DNA from: Stomoxys calcitrans
Lineage: Eukaryota > Arthropoda > Insecta > Diptera > Muscidae
Length of the DNA stretch: 64,000 bases
Assembly (NCBI RefSeq): GCF_963082655.1
Contig: NC_081552.1
Coordinates: 97,949,592 to 98,013,591 of the forward strand
Reading direction: 5' to 3'
Below are positions 1-12,061 of the stretch, piece by piece. A program made the position numbers and the translations under genes. The stretch's first letter is position 1. Each line of letters begins with the position of its first letter. The notes under the pieces were generated by a model. It searched no databases. It was not told the origin of the DNA and worked only from the letters and a program-made list of their open reading frames with translations.

Positions 1-299
1 CAGCTAAAGTTTGTACTTGCCAAAGTAGAATGTCTACTTCAACCTACATTTTTCTCGCGGATCAAAATATATCAAAACAACCAGTAATCTAACCTATAAA
101 GCAGAGACTAATAAATTCAGTCCCTTTGGAGGTGAAGATATTGCAATCTTAGTTGCAATACACTCTTTGTCAGTGATATACGTGCACAAATAATCTTTAG
201 ACTAAACATGTAAAAACCTGTTTCTTTGCATGGTCAATGCGAGGTCGTAACAAGAAATCCCCAAAGTTGAGTTTTATATATTTGGATTAGAATTGGTTC
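1..299. other. Unassigned AT-rich sequence
   Basis: I see no open reading frame, repeat end or RNA motif here that I can support. It may be old, decayed repeat or unique intergenic DNA. Confidence 0.4.
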
Positions 300-620
300 C
301 TGAAGGTGTTCTAGAAGTCAAATTGACATTGGTATAGATAGAAACTATATTTGTTATGGATTGATTAGAGCTATACTTAGTATAGATGTTGAAGGTCATG
401 CCGAATGTCAGCCACATTACACAAGAATTGCGACTTTTAGAGACTCTAGAAGTGAAAGGGGGAGGCCAGTTTATATGGGAGCTTAATCTAAACCTGGAAC
501 GACTTGGCTCATTGACGATCCCAACTGACCTACATCAATAAGAAGTACTCGTATTTATGTAACATTTTGAGTGGCCTGCTTTACTTATCCAAAAATTTGC
601 GTTCTTAAGAAGAAGAAAAG
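300..620 (-). repeat. Decayed family A (DINE-1-like) fragment
   Basis: Read left to right it keeps the family A order seen in intact minus-strand copies: a CTCTAGAAG segment, GTTTATATGGGAGC, a degraded ACCGATATGGCCCATT region, then a CCGACCTACA-type stretch followed by AATAAGAAGTA. It lacks both element ends and the microsatellite. Divergence is clearly higher than in the copies at 24-26 kb, so it is an old relic. Confidence 0.55.
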
Positions 621-861
621 GAAAGAGACATTCCCCTTAGCTGAAGACGACAGTCTATACTAACGGTTGTGGTAGTAAGTGCTCCTTTGAAAATATGCTG
701 AAGATCGCAGAATTCATCCATTTAGAGTCAGTGAGATATTTATTAGTTACGAAAGCCAAGTCTAGCACGTATGTATTAATTCGGCCAATCAGAGTGCAGA
801 AATTTGAGGTTTTCCTCAGCAATTAACCTGGATGTAATCTTCGTGAACAAACTGACCAATA

Positions 862-1912
862 TTAGGTTAGGTTAGGTTTATTATATCTGCCATCAGACTC
901 ACTTAGATGTTTTCGTCCTTTGTGAGATCACAGGAGCAGGAGAAGGAAGATGCCTTCTAGTTCCACTGTTGAACCATTCAGATCAATTTAAGAAGCCTAA
1001 CAACTTGAGAATGTTCACAACCGCTAAAGAAATGAGAACCTGGAACTCCTTCTGACTTCCAATGCGGAACACACACACAGCAGATGTTCTAAAGTCTCTT
1101 CTCTCTCCACGTCCTCATAGCTTCTGCAAAAGTCGTTACTAGCTACCTTCAGTCTGTATGCATGTTTACCGAGCAGGCCACTGCCTGTCGTTGTGTTAGA
1201 AACAATGACTAAGATGTCTGATATAGCTAGCGACAGCAAAGCAGTAGACCTCTTTAAGTCTCGATTGGGCCATATAATTTTGGAATGTTCACAACCTGCA
1301 ATTTGTGACCATCTGTCATTTTTTCCCTTTCGGGCCTGATCCTGAAGATTTTGCCTATATGTCGCTAGAAGTATACTCACAGATTCCAGTTCTCCTGGGA
1401 TGTGTAAGCTAGTTCCTTGTCGCACAATCTCATCAGCTCTACAATTCCCTGGGATATTTCTGTGGCCCGGTACTAGAACAGATGGATTTTGGACTGTTCA
1501 GCCACATCGTTGACAGATCTGCAACAATCGAGGGCGGTTTTTTTAATTCAGAAACGTGTTCCTAAGAGATTTAGTCGCTGCCTGGCTGTCTGGAAAGATA
1601 TTTATGCCAATCATAGTGATGACACTACAAGTATATCTGAGCAATTTCAGAACTTTTTTAATTGCAAAGACCTCTGTTTGATTATCTTCTCGATATAATC
1701 AGTCCTAGTTCTTCAGAATACACCTCAAAACCCATCTGCTCGTCTAGGGATATTGTAGTTCCAATCGGTTCTATCAGGAATAGTGATATAGTACTTTTTT
1801 TTATCAAAAAGCGGCTCAGACAATGTGTACTTAACATTACCTGGAAAATCGAGCATTGTATCAAGGATAACACAGTGTCCGTAGCCGCCACATAACCAAA
1901 GACAAAGCTCAC
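862..1912 (-). pseudogene. 5'-truncated non-LTR retrotransposon (RNase H and C-terminal tail)
   Basis: The minus strand encodes the end of a non-LTR retrotransposon ORF2 carrying RNase H, as in the I/Loa groups. Visible pieces in order are VYSEELGL (start of RNase H), DCCRSVNDVAEQSKIHLFW, GHRNIPGNCRADE (the RNase H H..GN..AD motif) around 1400-1450, and a C-terminal EREETLEHLLCVCSAL segment near 1080-1130 that matches the cysteine/histidine tail of these ORFs. Stops and frameshifts break the frame several times. The 3' end is a run of CCTAA repeats at 862-878. Upstream RT and endonuclease domains are absent, consistent with 5' truncation. The clade is inferred from these motifs only. Confidence 0.7.
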
Positions 1913-2223
1913 TTTGCCTCACAGCAGTGGTCGCAGTAATTTATCTCGCCACAATGTCCAGAGGCATTAGATTTAGCATTAAATTCAGTGTATCAGATGG
2001 TGTCGCTTTCAGCGCTGTTATAATGTCCAAACAAACCATCTCTTGGATCCGGTTGAATATTGAATATTTGAAACGCTTTTCACCAGACCACAAAACCATA
2101 TAGCATCAGTCCAATGGCAACCGGTTGTGCGTGCGTGGTTCATCGCAAAGGGCTGCCGCCTCAGTAAACAACACATAGCGGTATGAAATAAGGCCCCCAC
2201 ACTGGAAATTAAATAAAAATTCA
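1913..2223. other. Unassigned stretch between retrotransposon relic and family A copy
   Basis: It may continue the adjoining retrotransposon relic, but I recognise no domain. Short open frames on the minus strand show no motif. Confidence 0.35.
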
Positions 2224-3158
2224 AACAAGTAAAAGCGTGCTAAGTTCGGTCTGGCCGAATCTTATATACCCTCCACCATGGAATAAGAAACGATTAGCTC
2301 TGCTATTAGAGCGATAACAAGATGTGTTCCGGTTTGGACCACAATTAAATTATTTGTTTGGAGACCTGTGTAAAATGTCAGCCAATTCGAATAAGAATTG
2401 CGCCCTTTGGGATTTATATGGGATCTTTATCAGGCTATAGACCGATTCAGATCATAATACACGTATGTTGATGGTCAAGAGAGGATCCGTCGTACAAATT
2501 TTCAGGCAAATCAGATAATAATTGCGATCTCTAGAGGCTCAAGAAGTCAAGATCCCAAATCGGTTTATATGGCAGCTACATCAGGTTATGAACCGATTTA
2601 AAGCTTATTTGACACAGTTGTTGCAAGTTAAAATAAAATACGTCATGCAAAATTTCAGCCAAATCGGATAGGAATTGCGCCCTCTAGAAGCTCACGAAGT
2701 CAAGGCCCCAGATCTGTTTATATGACAGTTATAACAGGTTATGAACTGATTTGAACTATACTTGGCACAGTTGTTGGACATCATAACAAAATCCTTCGTG
2801 CAAAAATTCATTCACATCGGATAAGAATTGCGCCCTCTAGAGACTCAAGAAGTCAAGACCCAAGATCGGTTTATATGGCAGCTATATCAAAACATGGACC
2901 GATATGGCCCATTTACAATACCAACCGACCTACACTAATAAGAAGTATTTGTGCAAAATTTCAGGCGGCTAGCTTTACTCCTTCGGAAGTTAGAGTGCTT
3001 TCGACAGACAGACGGACGGACATGGCTAGATTGACATAAAATGTCGCGACGATCAAGAATACATATACTTTATTGGGTCTCAGAAGAATATTTCGAGTAT
3101 TTACAAACAGAATGACGAAATTAGTATACCCCCCATCCTATGGTGGAGGGTATAAAAA
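2224..3158 (-). mobile_element. Family A DINE-1-like element, copy A1 (complete)
   Basis: The minus-strand orientation puts the 3' end (AACAAGTAAAAGCGTGC on the plus strand, with a slightly mutated GGCC palindrome at 2245-2259) at the left. The 5' end, reading GGTGGAGGGTATAAAAA, is at the right. The central array has about three 153-bp-type units, and the GTCY microsatellite is short (near 3005-3020). The ends, microsatellite and core agree with Drosophila DINE-1/INE-1 elements, which are non-autonomous Helentron derivatives. No protein is encoded. It is one of the shortest complete copies in the window. Confidence 0.8.
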
Positions 3159-3186
3159 CGAAATAAAGCCCCAATTATAGTTGATT

Positions 3187-4789
3187 TTTATACCCTCCAC
3201 CATAAGATGGGGGGTATACTAATTTCGTCATTCTGTTTGTAACTACTCGAAATATTCGTCTGAGACCCCATAAAGTATATATATTCTTGATCGTCGTGAA
3301 ATTTTATGTCGATCTAGCCATGTCCGTCCGTCTGTCCGTCCGTCCGTCCGTCCGTCTGTCTGTCGAAAGCACGCTAACTTCCGAAGGAGTAAAGCTAGCC
3401 GCTTGAAATTTTGCACAAATACTTCTTATTAGTGAAGGTCGGTTGGTATTGTAAATGGGCCATATCGTTCCATGTTTTGATATAGCTGCCATATAAACCG
3501 ATCTTGGGTCTTGAATTCTTGAGCCTCTAGCGTGCGCAATTCTTATCCGATCAGAATGAAATTTTGCACGACGTTTTTTGTTATTATATCCAACAACTGT
3601 GCCAAGTATGGTTCAAATCGGTTCATAACCTGATATAGCTGCCATATAAACCGATCTTGGGTCTTGACTTCTTGAGCCTCTAGAGTGCGCAATTCTTATC
3701 CGATTGAAATGAAATTTTGCACGACGTGTTTTGTTATGATATCCAACAATTGTGCAAAGTATGGTTCAAATCGGCGCATAACCTGATATAGCTGCCATAT
3801 AAACCGATCTTGGGTCTTGACTTTTTGAGCCTCTAGAGTGCGCAATTCTTATCCGAATGGAATGGAATTTCGCACGACGTGTTTTGTTATAATAACCAAC
3901 AACTGTGCCAAGTATGGTTTAAATCGGTACATAACCTGATATAGATGCCATATAAACTGATCTTGGGTCTTGACTTCTTGAGCCTCTAGAGGGCACAATT
4001 CTTATCCGATTTGAATGAAATTTTGCACGACGTGTTTTGTTATTATATCCAACAACTGCGCCAAGTATGGTTCAAATCGGCCCATAACCTGATATAGCTG
4101 CCATATAAACCGATCTTGGGTCTTGACTTCTTGAGCCTCTAGAGGGCGCAATTCTTATCCGATTTGAATGAAATTTTGCACTACGTGTTTTGTTATGATA
4201 TCGAATAACTGTGCCAAGTATGGTTGAAATCGGTCCATAACCTGATATAGGTGTCATATAAACAGATCTGGGGATTTGACTTCTTGAGCTTTTAGAGGGC
4301 GCAATTCCTATCCGATTTGGCTGAAATTTTGCACGACGTTTTTGTTATTATATCCAACAACTGCGCCAAGTATGGTTTAAATCGGTAAATAACCTGATAT
4401 AGCTGCCATATAAACTGATCTTGGGTCTTGACTTCTTGAGCCTCTAGAGGGCACAATTCTTATCCGATTTGAATGAATGTGATATCCAACAACTGTGCCA
4501 AGTATGGTTGAAATCGGTCCATAACCTGATATAGCTGTCATATAAACAGATCTGGGGATTTGCAATTCTTATACGAATTGGCTGAAATTTTACACAGGTC
4601 TCCAACATATAATTTAATTGTGGTCCGAACCGGACCATATCTTGATATCGCTCTAACAGCAGAGCAAACCTTTTCTTATATCCTTTTTTGCCTAAGAAGA
4701 GATGCCGGGAAAAGAACTTGACAAATGCGATCCATGGTGGAGGGTATATAAGATTCGGCCCGGCCGAACTTAGCACGCTTTTACTTGTT
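3187..4789 (+). mobile_element. Family A DINE-1-like element, copy A2 (long array)
   Basis: The 5' end at 3187 (TTTTTATACCCTCC) is followed by the TAAAGTATATATATTCTTG core, a GTCC/GTCT microsatellite at about 3323-3364, an array of 153-bp units, and a 3' end with the TTCGGCCCGGCCGAA palindrome at 4754-4768 and terminal CTTTTACTTGTT. Successive AAACCGATCT landmarks recur about every 153 bp. One unit near 4470 carries a deletion. At about 1.6 kb it is among the longest family A copies, so the array length is variable. Confidence 0.85.
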
Positions 4790-4797
4790 ATTTATTA

Positions 4798-6194
4798 TTT
4801 AGGCAAAACCTAAAACCGAGAGATCTGTCTATGTGGCAGCTATATCCAAATCTGAACCGATCTAAGCCAAATTGACGGAGAATGTTGAAGGGCCTAACAC
4901 AACTCACTGTCCCAAATTTCCGCAAAATCGGATAATAAATGTGGCTTTTATGGGTCTAAGACCCTAATTTGGAGGATCGGTCTAAATGGCAGCTATATCC
5001 AAATCTAAACCGATCTGAGCCATATTGACGGATGATGTCGAAGGGCCTAAGACAACTCACTGCCCCAAATTTCAGCAAAATCGGATAATAAATGTGGCTT
5101 TTGTGGGCCTATGACCCTAAATTGGAGGATCGGTCTATATGGCAGCTATATCCAAATCCGGACCGATCTAAACCATATTGACGGAGGATGTCGAAGGGCC
5201 TAAGGCAACTCACTGTCCCAAATTTCAGCAAAATCGGATAATAAATGTGGCTTTTATGGGCCTAAGACCCTATATTGTAGGATCGGTCTATAGGACAGCT
5301 ATATCCAAATCTGAACCGATCTGAGCCATATTGACGGAGGATGTCGAAGGGCCTAAGGCAACTCACCGTACCAAATTTCAGCAAAATCGGACAATAAATG
5401 TGGCTTTTATGGGCCTAAGACCCTAATTTGGAGGATCGGTCTAAATGGCAGCTATATCCAAATCTAAACCGATCTGAGCCATATTGACGGAGGATGTCGA
5501 AGGGCCTAAGGCAACTCACTGTCCCAAATTTCAGCAAAATCGGATAATAAATGTGGCTTTTATGGGCCTAAGACCCTAATTTGGAGGATCGGTCTAAATG
5601 GCAGCTATATCCAAATCTAAACCGATCTGAGCCATATTGACGGATGATGTCGAAGGGCCTAAGACAACTCACTGCCCCAAATTTCAGCGAAATCGGATAA
5701 TAAATGTGGCTTTTGTGGGCCTATGACCCTAAATTGGAGGATCGGTCTATATGGCAGCTATATCCAAATCCGGACCGATCTAAACCATATTGACGGAGGA
5801 TGTCGAAGGGCCTAAGGCAACTCACTGTCCCAAATTTCAGCAAAATCGGACAATAAATGTGGCTTTTATGGGCCTAAGACCCTAAATCGGCGGATCGGTC
5901 TATATGGGGGCTATATCAAGATATAGTCCGATATAGCCCATCTTCGAACTTAACCTGCTTATGGACAAAAAAAGAATCTGTGCAAAGTTTCAGCTCAATA
6001 TCTCTATTTTTGAAGACTGTAGCGTGATTTCAACAGACAGACGGACAGACAGACAGACATGTCTAGATCGTCTTAGATTTTTACGCTGATCAAGAATATA
6101 TATACTTTATAGGGTCGGAAATGGATATTTCGATGTGTTGCAAACGGAATGACAAAATGAATATACCCCCATCCGTCGGTGGTGGGTATAAAAA
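4798..6194 (-). mobile_element. Family B DINE-1-like element, copy B1 (3' end missing)
   Basis: Landmarks GATCGGTCT at 4975 and 5128 show an exact 153-bp period. About seven units follow, then the 5' module read in reverse: a GACA/GACG microsatellite at about 6032-6060, the AATATATATACTTTATAGGG core, and the end GGTGGGTATAAAAA at 6181-6194. The 3' terminal palindrome is absent on the left, where copy A2 ends 8 bp away. Several neighbouring units (5128 and 5739 regions) are almost identical, suggesting recent unit duplication. Confidence 0.8.
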
Positions 6195-6366
6195 TTGGTA
6201 ACATGGTGTCGGGTGTATCAGAATAAAGATAATCGGAAAATCCCAGACTGAAGGTTCGACAGGATGGTATGTATATGGGTTGCAAATAACCCCTTATAAA
6301 AAATTTAATATTCATTCTTATATATTATTGAAACCTATTTTACCATAGTGATGTCAATTGATTTTT

Positions 6367-7866
6367 ATTATACCCTCCACCATAAGATGGGGGGTATACT
6401 AATTTCGTCATTCTGTTTGTAACTACTCGAAATATTCGTCTGAGACCCCATAAAGTATATGTATTCTTGATCGTCGTGACATTTTATGTCGATCTAGCCA
6501 TGTCCGTCCGTCTGTCCGTCCGTCCGTCCGTCCGTCCGTCCGTCCGTCCGTCCGTCTGTCTGTCGAAAGCACGCTAACTTCTGAAGGAGTAAAGCTAGCC
6601 GCTTGAAATTTTGCACAAATACTTCTTATTAGTGTAGGTCGGTTGGTATTGTAAATGGGCCATATCGGTCCATGTTTTGATATAGCTGCCATATAAACCG
6701 ATCTTGGGTCTTGAATTCTTGAGCCTCTAGAGTGCGCATTTCTTATCCGATTGGGATGAAATTTTGCACGACGTGTTTTTTCATAGTATCCAACAACTGT
6801 GCCAAGTATGATACAAATCGGTCTATAACCTGGGATAGCTGCCATATAAACCGATCTTGGGTCTTGACATCTTGAGCCTCTAGAAGGCGAAATTCTTATC
6901 CGATTGGAATGAAATTTTGCACGACGTGTTTCGTTATTATATCCAACAACTGTGCCAAGTATGGTTCAAATCGGCGCATAACCTGATATAGCTGCCATAT
7001 AAACCGATCTTGGGTCTTGACTTCTTGAGCCTCTAGAGTGCGCAATTCTCATCCGATTAAAATGAAATTTTGCGCGACGTGTTTTGTTATGACGTCCAAC
7101 AATTGTGCCAAGTATGGTTCAAATCGGTCCATAACCTGATATAGCTGCCATATAAACCGATCTTGGGTCTTGACTTCTTGAGCCTCTAGAGTGCGCAATT
7201 CTCATCCGATTGAAATGAAATTTTGCACGAACTATTTCGTTATCATATCCAATAACTGTGCCAAGTATGGTTGAAATCGGTCCATAACCTGATATAGCTG
7301 TCATATAAACAGATCTGGGGATTTGATTTCTTGAGCTTCTAGAGGCCGCAATTCCTATCCGATTTGGCTGAAATTTTGCACGACGTATTTTATTTTTGCT
7401 TTCAACAACGTTCAAATCGGTTCATAACCTGATATAGCTGCCATATAAACCTATCTGGGATCTTGACTTCTTGACCCCTAGAGGTCGCAATTATTATCCG
7501 ATATGCCTGAAATTTTGTACGACGGATCCTCTCATGACCATCAACAAACGTGTTTATTATGGTCTGAATCGGTCTATAGCCCGATACAGATCCCGTATAA
7601 ATCGCTCTCTCTATTTAATTTCGTGAGCCCCAATGGGCGCAATTCTTATACGAATTGGCTGAAATTTTACACAGGTCTCCAACATATAATTTAATTGTGG
7701 TCCGAACCGGACCATATCTTGATATCGTTTTAATAGCAGAGCAACTCTTTTCTTATATCCTTTTTTGCCTAAGAAGAGATTCCGGGAAAAGAACTCGACA
7801 AATGCGATCCATGGTGGAGGGTATATAAGATTCGGCCCGGCCGAACTTAGCACGCTTTTACTTGTT
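6367..7866 (+). mobile_element. Family A DINE-1-like element, copy A3
   Basis: Complete copy with the 5' end at TTATACCCTCCACC, a long GTCC microsatellite at about 6502-6563, a central 153-bp array, and the 3' palindrome TTCGGCCCGGCCGAA at 7831-7845 before CTTTTACTTGTT. The last units next to the 3' end (about 7440-7680) are the diverged end-specific types also seen in the other copies. The 171 bp before it (6195-6366) is unassigned. Confidence 0.85.
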
Positions 7867-7959
7867 TGGAGTTGCCATTGCTAATACACGCTAACGTGTA
7901 AGTTAGATCTGTGCTATTAAATTTAAATGGTCTCTAACATAATTAATCGTGTTGTTATC
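7867..7959. other. Short unassigned spacer
   Basis: AT-rich sequence between copy A3 and the retrotransposon 5' fragment. No recognised feature. Confidence 0.3.
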
Positions 7960-8463
7960 CCGGCAGACACGGCCTAACTAGCGCACCACACAGGCTGGAA
8001 TTTTGAGCTCTGACTTGTGTGGTGTTCATCGTTATGACGGGAAGCTTAGCTAAGCTGAAAGCTACCGTGCGAGTCCACGAGTTGTGTATAGTGGAAAGTT
8101 TCGTTTTCATGTGGAGTTGCTGCAACGGCGGCCTAGGGCTCATGTTTAAATACAGAGTTCCAATGATACTCGAGATGACAAGGCGAGTTAATGGCGCCTT
8201 CAAATAACCGTTGGGCAACATCACCGGGTGTTCCCAGCTAAGGCGCAACTGGAGGCGAGCGTCGGATCTTGGAACAAGCGGCTCGTGACAATGGGGAACG
8301 CATGCAGTTGCAGCGCTGGGCCCCCGGAAAATTATAAGAATTACTCTGAGAAACAAAAGAATAGTAAGAACGGTCTCCCTCTATCGTTGACGACCCACGC
8401 AAACGAAAAAAGGGACCATTTGTGGATCTGCATCTGGAATGTCCGAACTATTTATACAGAAGG
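7960..8463 (+). pseudogene. Non-LTR retrotransposon 5' end with start of endonuclease domain
   Basis: This block is noticeably more GC-rich than its surroundings and ends in a frame reading LWICIWNVRTIYTEG. That fits the N-terminal strand of the APE-type endonuclease of RTE-like non-LTR retrotransposons, where the usual form is G-T-W-N-V-R-T-L. The preceding sequence would be the 5' UTR and leader. The frame stops straight after the motif at 8464 and the rest of ORF2 is missing. Fragments at 17157 and 17780 could come from the same family. Assignment rests on one motif, so confidence is moderate. Confidence 0.5.
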
Positions 8464-8530
8464 GTGATTTTTTAAGAGCTTAATGAAAGTTTTTTAAAAA
8501 AACACATAAAATGATAATTGACATTGACAA
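8464..8530. mobile_element. Possible Tc1/mariner-type terminal repeat remnant
   Basis: The AGGGTGATTTTTTAAGAG start resembles the terminal repeats of DD41D-type Tc1/mariner elements, including the AAGGGTRATTTTTTTGAGG ends of the copy at 62808. No partner repeat is visible nearby. It directly abuts the truncated retrotransposon, which may mark an insertion breakpoint. Confidence 0.35.
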
Positions 8531-9051
8531 CATCTTGTAATGGAATCTCAATAAGATTTTAAGACCAAAAAAGAAATCGCAAACAAACGAACCAACTGAA
8601 AGGCACGTCGCATGTGGTGTAGGTCACCGTCTATACACAAACAGCACTGACAGAATCAACCGTTGGGCGATGGCCGTGCGAAGAACAAATGAGTTTTGCA
8701 AAAGATGTTTGGGTTTGTTGCTATTAGCATCGTTGGATAAGTTGGATTTGAATGAGGGAACTAAGATTTGATTTGTTTTTTATTGCGCTTATGGATCAAG
8801 TCATATTTACAACTTACTCCAGTTGGAATGGTTGTAAAGCACATGGATCCTTTTGACAACTCCTGCTGATGATTTCTTGGTCGAAAATGAAATCGCGATA
8901 CAGGTAATCAGTCACATGCATCTAGCAACAACACACATTTTGCTGACTTTTAAATGTTTTTTGTTACACTATTCTTTGAATAGAAAGCATTAAACAACGG
9001 TCTAAAACCGGACAATATCCTACAATGGAATCTCAATAAGGTTTTAAGAAA
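8531..9051. other. Unassigned sequence bounded by a 32-bp imperfect direct repeat
   Basis: No coding or RNA feature is recognised. A segment at 8533-8564 (ending AATAAGATTTTAAGA) recurs imperfectly at 9018-9049. The second copy sits just before the 3' end of the B2 element. Confidence 0.35.
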
Positions 9052-9226
9052 AACTAGTAAAAAGGCGTTACGTTCGACCGGGCCGAACATTGGATACCCA
9101 CCACCTCGGGTATATGTAAACCACTTATCGTCGAAATCCGGTGAAAAATGCATACCAATGGGGCATAGCAGCTATATTGAAATATGTTCCGATTTGGACC
9201 AAATACTTATAAGTACAAGTCATTGT

Positions 9227-10175
9227 TAGAGATGGGCAATGTGTAAATACCCAAAAGGTATTTACCCGGTAAATTGGGTAAATACCCATTTATACCCAAA
9301 AGCTGGGTATTTATAATTTTGCAGATATCTTGGGTATAGTAAAATTTTCCGAACAATTTTTGATGATTTCGTATTCTTTGTATATAAACCTATCAAAAGT
9401 CATTGTTTCAAATTTCATCAAAATCGAATGAAAAATGCTCCTTTTATAGGTGCAATACTCTATATCGGGAGATCGGTCTATATGGCAGTTGTATCCAAAT
9501 ATGGTCCCATCTGGACGATATTCAAGAAAAAGGTTTAGAGGAGTACCGGAATTCGCTGTGCCAAATTTAATCGAAATAGGATGAAAAATGCTCCTTTTAT
9601 AGGCTCATTACACTATATCGGGAGATCGGTATAAATGGCAGCTATATCCAAATAAGGTCCGATCTGTACCACATGCAGGAATGGGTAGGGGTCTATCAGA
9701 ACAAACTGTGCCAAAATTTATCGAATTCGGGTAATAAATGTATCTTTTATGATCTCAATACCCTATCTTGGGAGATCGGGCGGTCGGTCTATAGGGCAGC
9801 TATATCCAAATATAGTCCGATCTAAACAGCACTTCACAGAAATGGATAGGGGTCTACCAGAACTCACTTTGCGAATTTTTAAAATTCAATTTCAATTTTC
9901 GGAATCTGATGAAAAATTACCAATTTATACCCTCAAGACTTTAAGTCTGGAGATCGGTCTATATAGCGGCTGTATATAACTAAAATCCGATTTTATGCGA
10001 TCAGAAGATCAGATTTATATACAAAGAAAACGAAATCATCAAAAAGTTTTTGGAATATATAGTTTTATATCCAATATATCTGCAAAATTATAAATACCCA
10101 AAAACTGTATTAACTGGGTATTAACCCAATATATATCTAAGCGTTGAATATTTACCCTGTAGAAATCCATCTCTA
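9227..10175. mobile_element. hAT-like non-autonomous element with 164-bp TIRs
   Basis: Inserted in B2. The outer ends read TAGAGATGG inward from both sides. The imperfect inverted repeats span 9227-9390 and 10012-10175, each 164 bp, and both contain TATTTATAATTTTGCAGATA and the TGATGATTTCGT...TTTGTATATAAA stretch. The 8-bp direct repeat GTCATTGT flanks it (9219-9226 and 10176-10183), which is the hAT target-duplication length. The B family elsewhere has one uninterrupted copy of this site. Subterminal GGGTA/TACCC motifs repeat, as in hAT ends. No transposase is present. The interior is a 153-bp-type array. Confidence 0.8.
9391..10011. repeat. 153-bp-type tandem array inside the hAT-like element
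   Basis: GATCGG landmarks at 9471, 9624, 9774 and 9952 give spacings of 153, 150 and 178 bp. The units share GATCGGTCTATATGGCAGC and TATCCAAATA with family B units but differ in the remainder (for example GGGTAGGGGTCTAYCAGAAC), so this is a third variant and not a simple copy of B2 next to it. Confidence 0.75.
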
Positions 10176-12061
10176 GTCATTGTTCAATTGTGTGTAACAA
10201 AATATTGGTCTTTTAATATCTAACATTAAACTGATCTGAACCATATACGACACGGACGTCAAAAGCATAACATAAATAACTGTGTTAAATTTCAGTGAAA
10301 TAGGATTGTAAATGCGCCTTTTATGGGCCAAGACTTTAAATCGAGATCTCGGTCTATATGACACCTATATCCAAATCTGCACCGATTTGAGCCAAGTTGC
10401 AGAAAAATGTTGAAGATCCTAACTAAAAACTCTCTGTCACAGATTTTGGCAAAATCGGACAATAAATGAGCCTTTTATGGGCGCAAGACCTTAAATCTTG
10501 GGATCGGTCTATATGGCAGCTATATCCAAATCTGGACCGATCTGTGCCATATTGCAAAAGTATGTCGAGGGGCTTAACTTAACCAACTGTCCCTAATTTT
10601 GGGAAATTAGTCGAAGGGCATAATACAACTAACTGTCCCAAATTCCGGCGAAAACGGACAATAAATGCGACTTTTATGGGCCCAAAACCTTAAATGAAGA
10701 GATCGGTCTATATGGCAGCAATATCCAAATCTGAACCAAATTGAAGAAGGACGTCGAAGGGCCTTACACAACTCACTGTCCCAAATTTTGGCTAAGTCGG
10801 ACAATAAATGCATCTTTTATGGCCCCAAGACTTTAAATCGAGCGATCGGTCCATATAACTGCTATATCCAAATCTGGACCGATCTGAGACAAATTAAAGA
10901 TGAATGTTGACGGGCCTAACACAACTCACTCTCCCAAATTTTGGTTAAATCGGATAATAAATGAGCCTTTTATCTGACAAACACCTTAAATCGAGAGATC
11001 GGTCTATAAAACATCTATATCCAAATCTGCATATAAGCCAAATTAAAGACAAATGTTCAAGGGCCTAACACAACCCACTGTACCAAATTGTGGCGAAATC
11101 AGACAATAAGTGCCCCTTTTATTGTACCAAGACCTTAAATCGAGAAAACGGTCTATATGGCAGCTATATACAAATCTGGACCGATCTGAGCCGTATTGCA
11201 AAAGAATGTTGAGGAGCCTAACATTTCTCACTGTCTCAAATTTCGGCGATATCGGACAATAAATGCGCCTTTTATGGACAAAAAACCTTAAATCGAGAGA
11301 TCGGTCTATGTGGCAGCTATATCCAAATCTGTACCGATCTATGCCATATTGTAAAAAGATACAACTCATAGTCCCAAATTCCGGCGACATCGGACATTAA
11401 ATGCGCCTTTTATGGGCCCAAAACCTTAAATGAAGAGATCGGTCTTTATGCTAGCTATATCCAAAGCTAAACCGATGTTGACCAACTTGAAGAAGGATGC
11501 CGAATGGCACACACACAACACACACAACTCATTGTCCCAACTTTTGGCTAACAATAAATGAGCCTTTTATGGCCCCAATACCTTAAATCGAAAGATCGGT
11601 CTATATAACTGCTATATCCAAATCTGGACCGATCTGAGCCAAATTGTAGACGAATGTTGAAGGACCTAACACAATTCATTGTACCAAATTTCGGCGAAAT
11701 CAAAAAATAAATGCGGCTTTAATGGTACCAAGACCTTAATCGAGAGATCGGTCTATATGGTAGCTATATCCAAATAAGGACCGATCTGTGCCATATTGCA
11801 GATATGGCACAGATCGGTCCAGATTGCCAGATTGGGGCCTAACATTGTTTAGGGGCCTAACATGAATCGATCTGGGTCAAATTAATGAAAAATGTCGACC
11901 GGCCTTTATCAACTCACGGTCCCAAATTTTGTATAAATCGGAAAATAAATGTGGCTTTTATATATGCCTAATACCCTAAATCGGCAGATCGGTCTATATG
12001 GGGGCTTTAATAAGATATAGTCCGATATAGCCCATCTTCAAACTCTACCTGCTTATAGATA

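Larger units (their letters stand above)
9052..12061 (-). mobile_element. Family B DINE-1-like element, copy B2, interrupted by a hAT-like insertion
   Basis: The 3' end (AGTAAAAAGGCGTTACG, then a mutated GGCC palindrome and ACCCACCACCTCGG) is at 9052-9110. The element resumes after the insertion at 10176 and continues as more than ten 153-bp units with GATCGGTCTATATGGCAGC landmarks. The 5' module is lost: at 12061, in the segment that normally precedes the microsatellite, the sequence switches to the 3' end of family A copy A4. Units here are more diverged than in B1 or B6, so this is an older copy. Confidence 0.75.

Noticed and set aside
862..878. TTAGGTTAGGTTAGG run resembling the insect telomere repeat
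   Set aside because: Flies lack TTAGG telomeres, and the run sits at the 3' end of a minus-strand non-LTR retrotransposon, where CCTAA-type tails are common.
3304..3492. Arginine/threonine/aspartate-rich repeat peptides (TDRRTDGRTD type)
   Set aside because: Translation of the (GTCY)n microsatellite and neighbouring 5' module. No protein function.
4754..4768. TTCGGCCCGGCCGAA palindromes as rho-type or regulatory terminators
   Set aside because: They occur only at the 3' ends of A and B elements with the invariant TTTTACTTGTT, so they are element end hairpins, as in Helentron-type TEs.
8019..8356. Overlapping long frames on both strands in the GC-rich block
   Set aside because: Only the short plus-strand WNVRT motif at the end is recognisable. 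The 133-codon minus-strand frame has no motif and is probably a composition effect.
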